A DNA stretch of 64,000 nucleotides from a bacterium (GTDB lineage: Bacteria > Zhuqueibacterota > Zhuqueibacteria > Oleimicrobiales > Geothermoviventaceae): NCBI GenBank assembly GCA_028275345.1, contig JAPWUV010000003.1, positions 62,001 to 126,000 of the forward strand. The letters are read 5' to 3'. The first letter of the stretch is position 1. Each line of letters starts with the position of its first letter. Shown piece by piece: positions 63,152-64,000 of the stretch. The notes under the pieces were generated by a model, which ran no database searches, had not been told where the DNA came from, and saw only the letters and a list, made by a program, of their open reading frames with translations. The translations under genes and the position numbers were made by a program.

Positions 63152-63841
63152 TCAGTGAGTCAGGGCGTAGATCACGATGTTGGTGCCCATTTTGAGGGCT
63201 GCCTCGCGAATGGGCTCGGGATCGCCATGGACATCGGGGTCGGCCCACCCGTCGGAGATGTTCGTCTCGTAGGTGTAGTAAACCACGAGCCGGCCTTCGT
63301 GGAATATCCCGAAACCCTGCGCCGGCTTGCCGTCATGTTCGTGGATCTTGGGGAGCCCGTTCGGGAAATCAAATACGATGTGGTAGATGGGATGACTTGC
63401 GGGAAGCTCGACCAGCTCCTTATCCGGAAACACTTTCTTAATCGCCTCCCGAAAATAGCGATCCATCCCGTAGTCGTCGTCCACGTAGAGGAACCCGCCG
63501 TTTTCGAGGTAGGTGCGAAGCCGCTGCCCCTCCCGCTCGGTGAAGTCGATCCTCCCGTGTCCAGTTGCAAAGAGGAAGGGACAGCTGAAAAGACGGTCGT
63601 CGTCCAAGGTGAGGCGGACCTCGTCGTCGGCCGTGGACATCCCCGTGTGCTCACGGATGAAGCGCAGCAGGTTCGGGATGATGGAAGGATCATTGTACCA
63701 ATCGCCCCCGCCGCCGTAGTGCAATCGGGCGATGGTGAAGCGATCGAGAGGCGGATCCACAAGCGGCTGGGCTCTCGCCGTCCCTAACCCTATCACCAAA
63801 CCCAACGCCGTCGCCCCGGCCCAGTTCGGTAACCACCGCAT
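63152..63841 (-). CDS. DUF4159 secreted protein
   Basis: This 229-residue protein starts MRWLPNWAG with a cleavable-looking signal (ALGLVIGLGTARAQ). The mature part has FTIARLHYGGGGDWYND, DDRLFSCPFLFATGHGRIDF, LRTYLENGGFLYVDDDYGMD and the late GHGR/ISDGW segments that define DUF4159, a GATase1-like fold of unknown function often encoded beside MoxR/DUF58/BatA genes. Here the next gene is DUF4175-like. GGGTGG lies 6 nt before the ATG. It is the first complete gene of the ten-gene run. Confidence 0.85.
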   Translation of the reverse strand: MRWLPNWAGATALGLVIGLGTARAQPLVDPPLDRFTIARLHYGGGGDWYNDPSIIPNLLRFIREHTGMSTADDEVRLTLDDDRLFSCPFLFATGHGRIDFTEREGQRLRTYLENGGFLYVDDDYGMDRYFREAIKKVFPDKELVELPASHPIYHIVFDFPNGLPKIHEHDGKPAQGFGIFHEGRLVVYYTYETNISDGWADPDVHGDPEPIREAALKMGTNIVIYALTH

Positions 63842-64000
63842 GGCTGACCACCCATCCGCTCTACCCAACGGGAACCATCTGAATAACTCGCCGCGCCTCC
63901 CTCCGTTCCACGAAGGGCAATCCCGTCGTCAGCGCTTCTCGGGCGCAGGCCAGGAAGGGATCCGCTCAGTCACCGAGGCTCGGCACGGACGCAGCTCGCC
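63842..64000. other. Right edge without a supported gene
   Basis: No complete gene fits. A minus-strand frame is open from the window edge to a stop at 63929-63931 and could be the end of a gene outside the window, but 23 codons are too few to identify. Confidence 0.3.

Overview
The window is a GC-rich bacterial chromosome segment. Apart from a truncated gene at the left edge, every convincing protein gene lies on the minus strand, in tight operons with many ATGA/TGATG overlaps and many GTG or TTG starts backed by Shine-Dalgarno sequences. No IS element, phage gene, CRISPR array or rRNA is visible. Several genes point to the Fibrobacteres-Chlorobi-Bacteroidetes (FCB) superphylum or an uncultured relative: the group-II geranylgeranylglyceryl-phosphate synthase-like enzyme, the alternative bacterial GlmU-type protein, a BatA-type vWA protein, the DUF4159/DUF4175 pair, and a secreted protein of the kind auto-named 'asparagine synthetase B'. 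A four-subunit pyruvate:ferredoxin oxidoreductase suggests anaerobic or microaerobic metabolism. This placement is inference.

Layout from left to right (transcription runs right to left). 1-500: truncated, AT-richer plus-strand ICMT-like methyltransferase. 0.85-9.7 kb: carboxymuconolactone-decarboxylase-like protein, RNase R, a Cys-rich small protein and lipoprotein pair, phosphomannomutase, prmC, prfA, rpmE and rho. 10-18 kb: sugar-type ABC ATPase, folC, hflX, BatA-like protein, CpsB-like phosphatase and GGGP synthase. 18-31.5 kb: alaS-recX-recA-thpR-cinA-pgpA-pgsA, then porBADC, then recR-ybaB-dnaX. 31.5-34.6 kb: a region dense in hairpins, then eight tRNA genes interleaved with tadA and gltX behind one strong promoter. 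34.8-40.5 kb: purine salvage (ade, punA, nupC), udk and ssb. 40.7-46.1 kb: amino-sugar/peptidoglycan recycling (nagB, GlmU-like, anmK), pta, coaD and rsmD. 46.1-52.3 kb: hrcA-grpE-dnaJ running without a visible break into ComEA-like, pseudopilin-like, PilM-like and PilN/PilO-like genes and ending at an intrinsic terminator. 52.3-63.9 kb: a ten-gene run from a DUF4159 protein through DUF4175, TPR, a small secretin-domain-like protein, a secreted GATase-like protein, YjbQ, ThiL and a methyltransferase to ftsE-ftsX.

How the genes work together. Most are housekeeping genes for translation, recombination, folate, CoA, thiamine, phospholipids and division. Three sets stand out. The tRNA/gltX/tadA cluster places two tRNA-acting enzymes beside their own substrates. 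The heat-shock operon appears to continue into a compact pseudopilus/competence-like module. The right-hand envelope cluster couples several proteins of unknown function to thiamine and division genes. Five well-formed TTGACA-like/17-bp/TATAAT-like promoters and four intrinsic terminators were found by eye.
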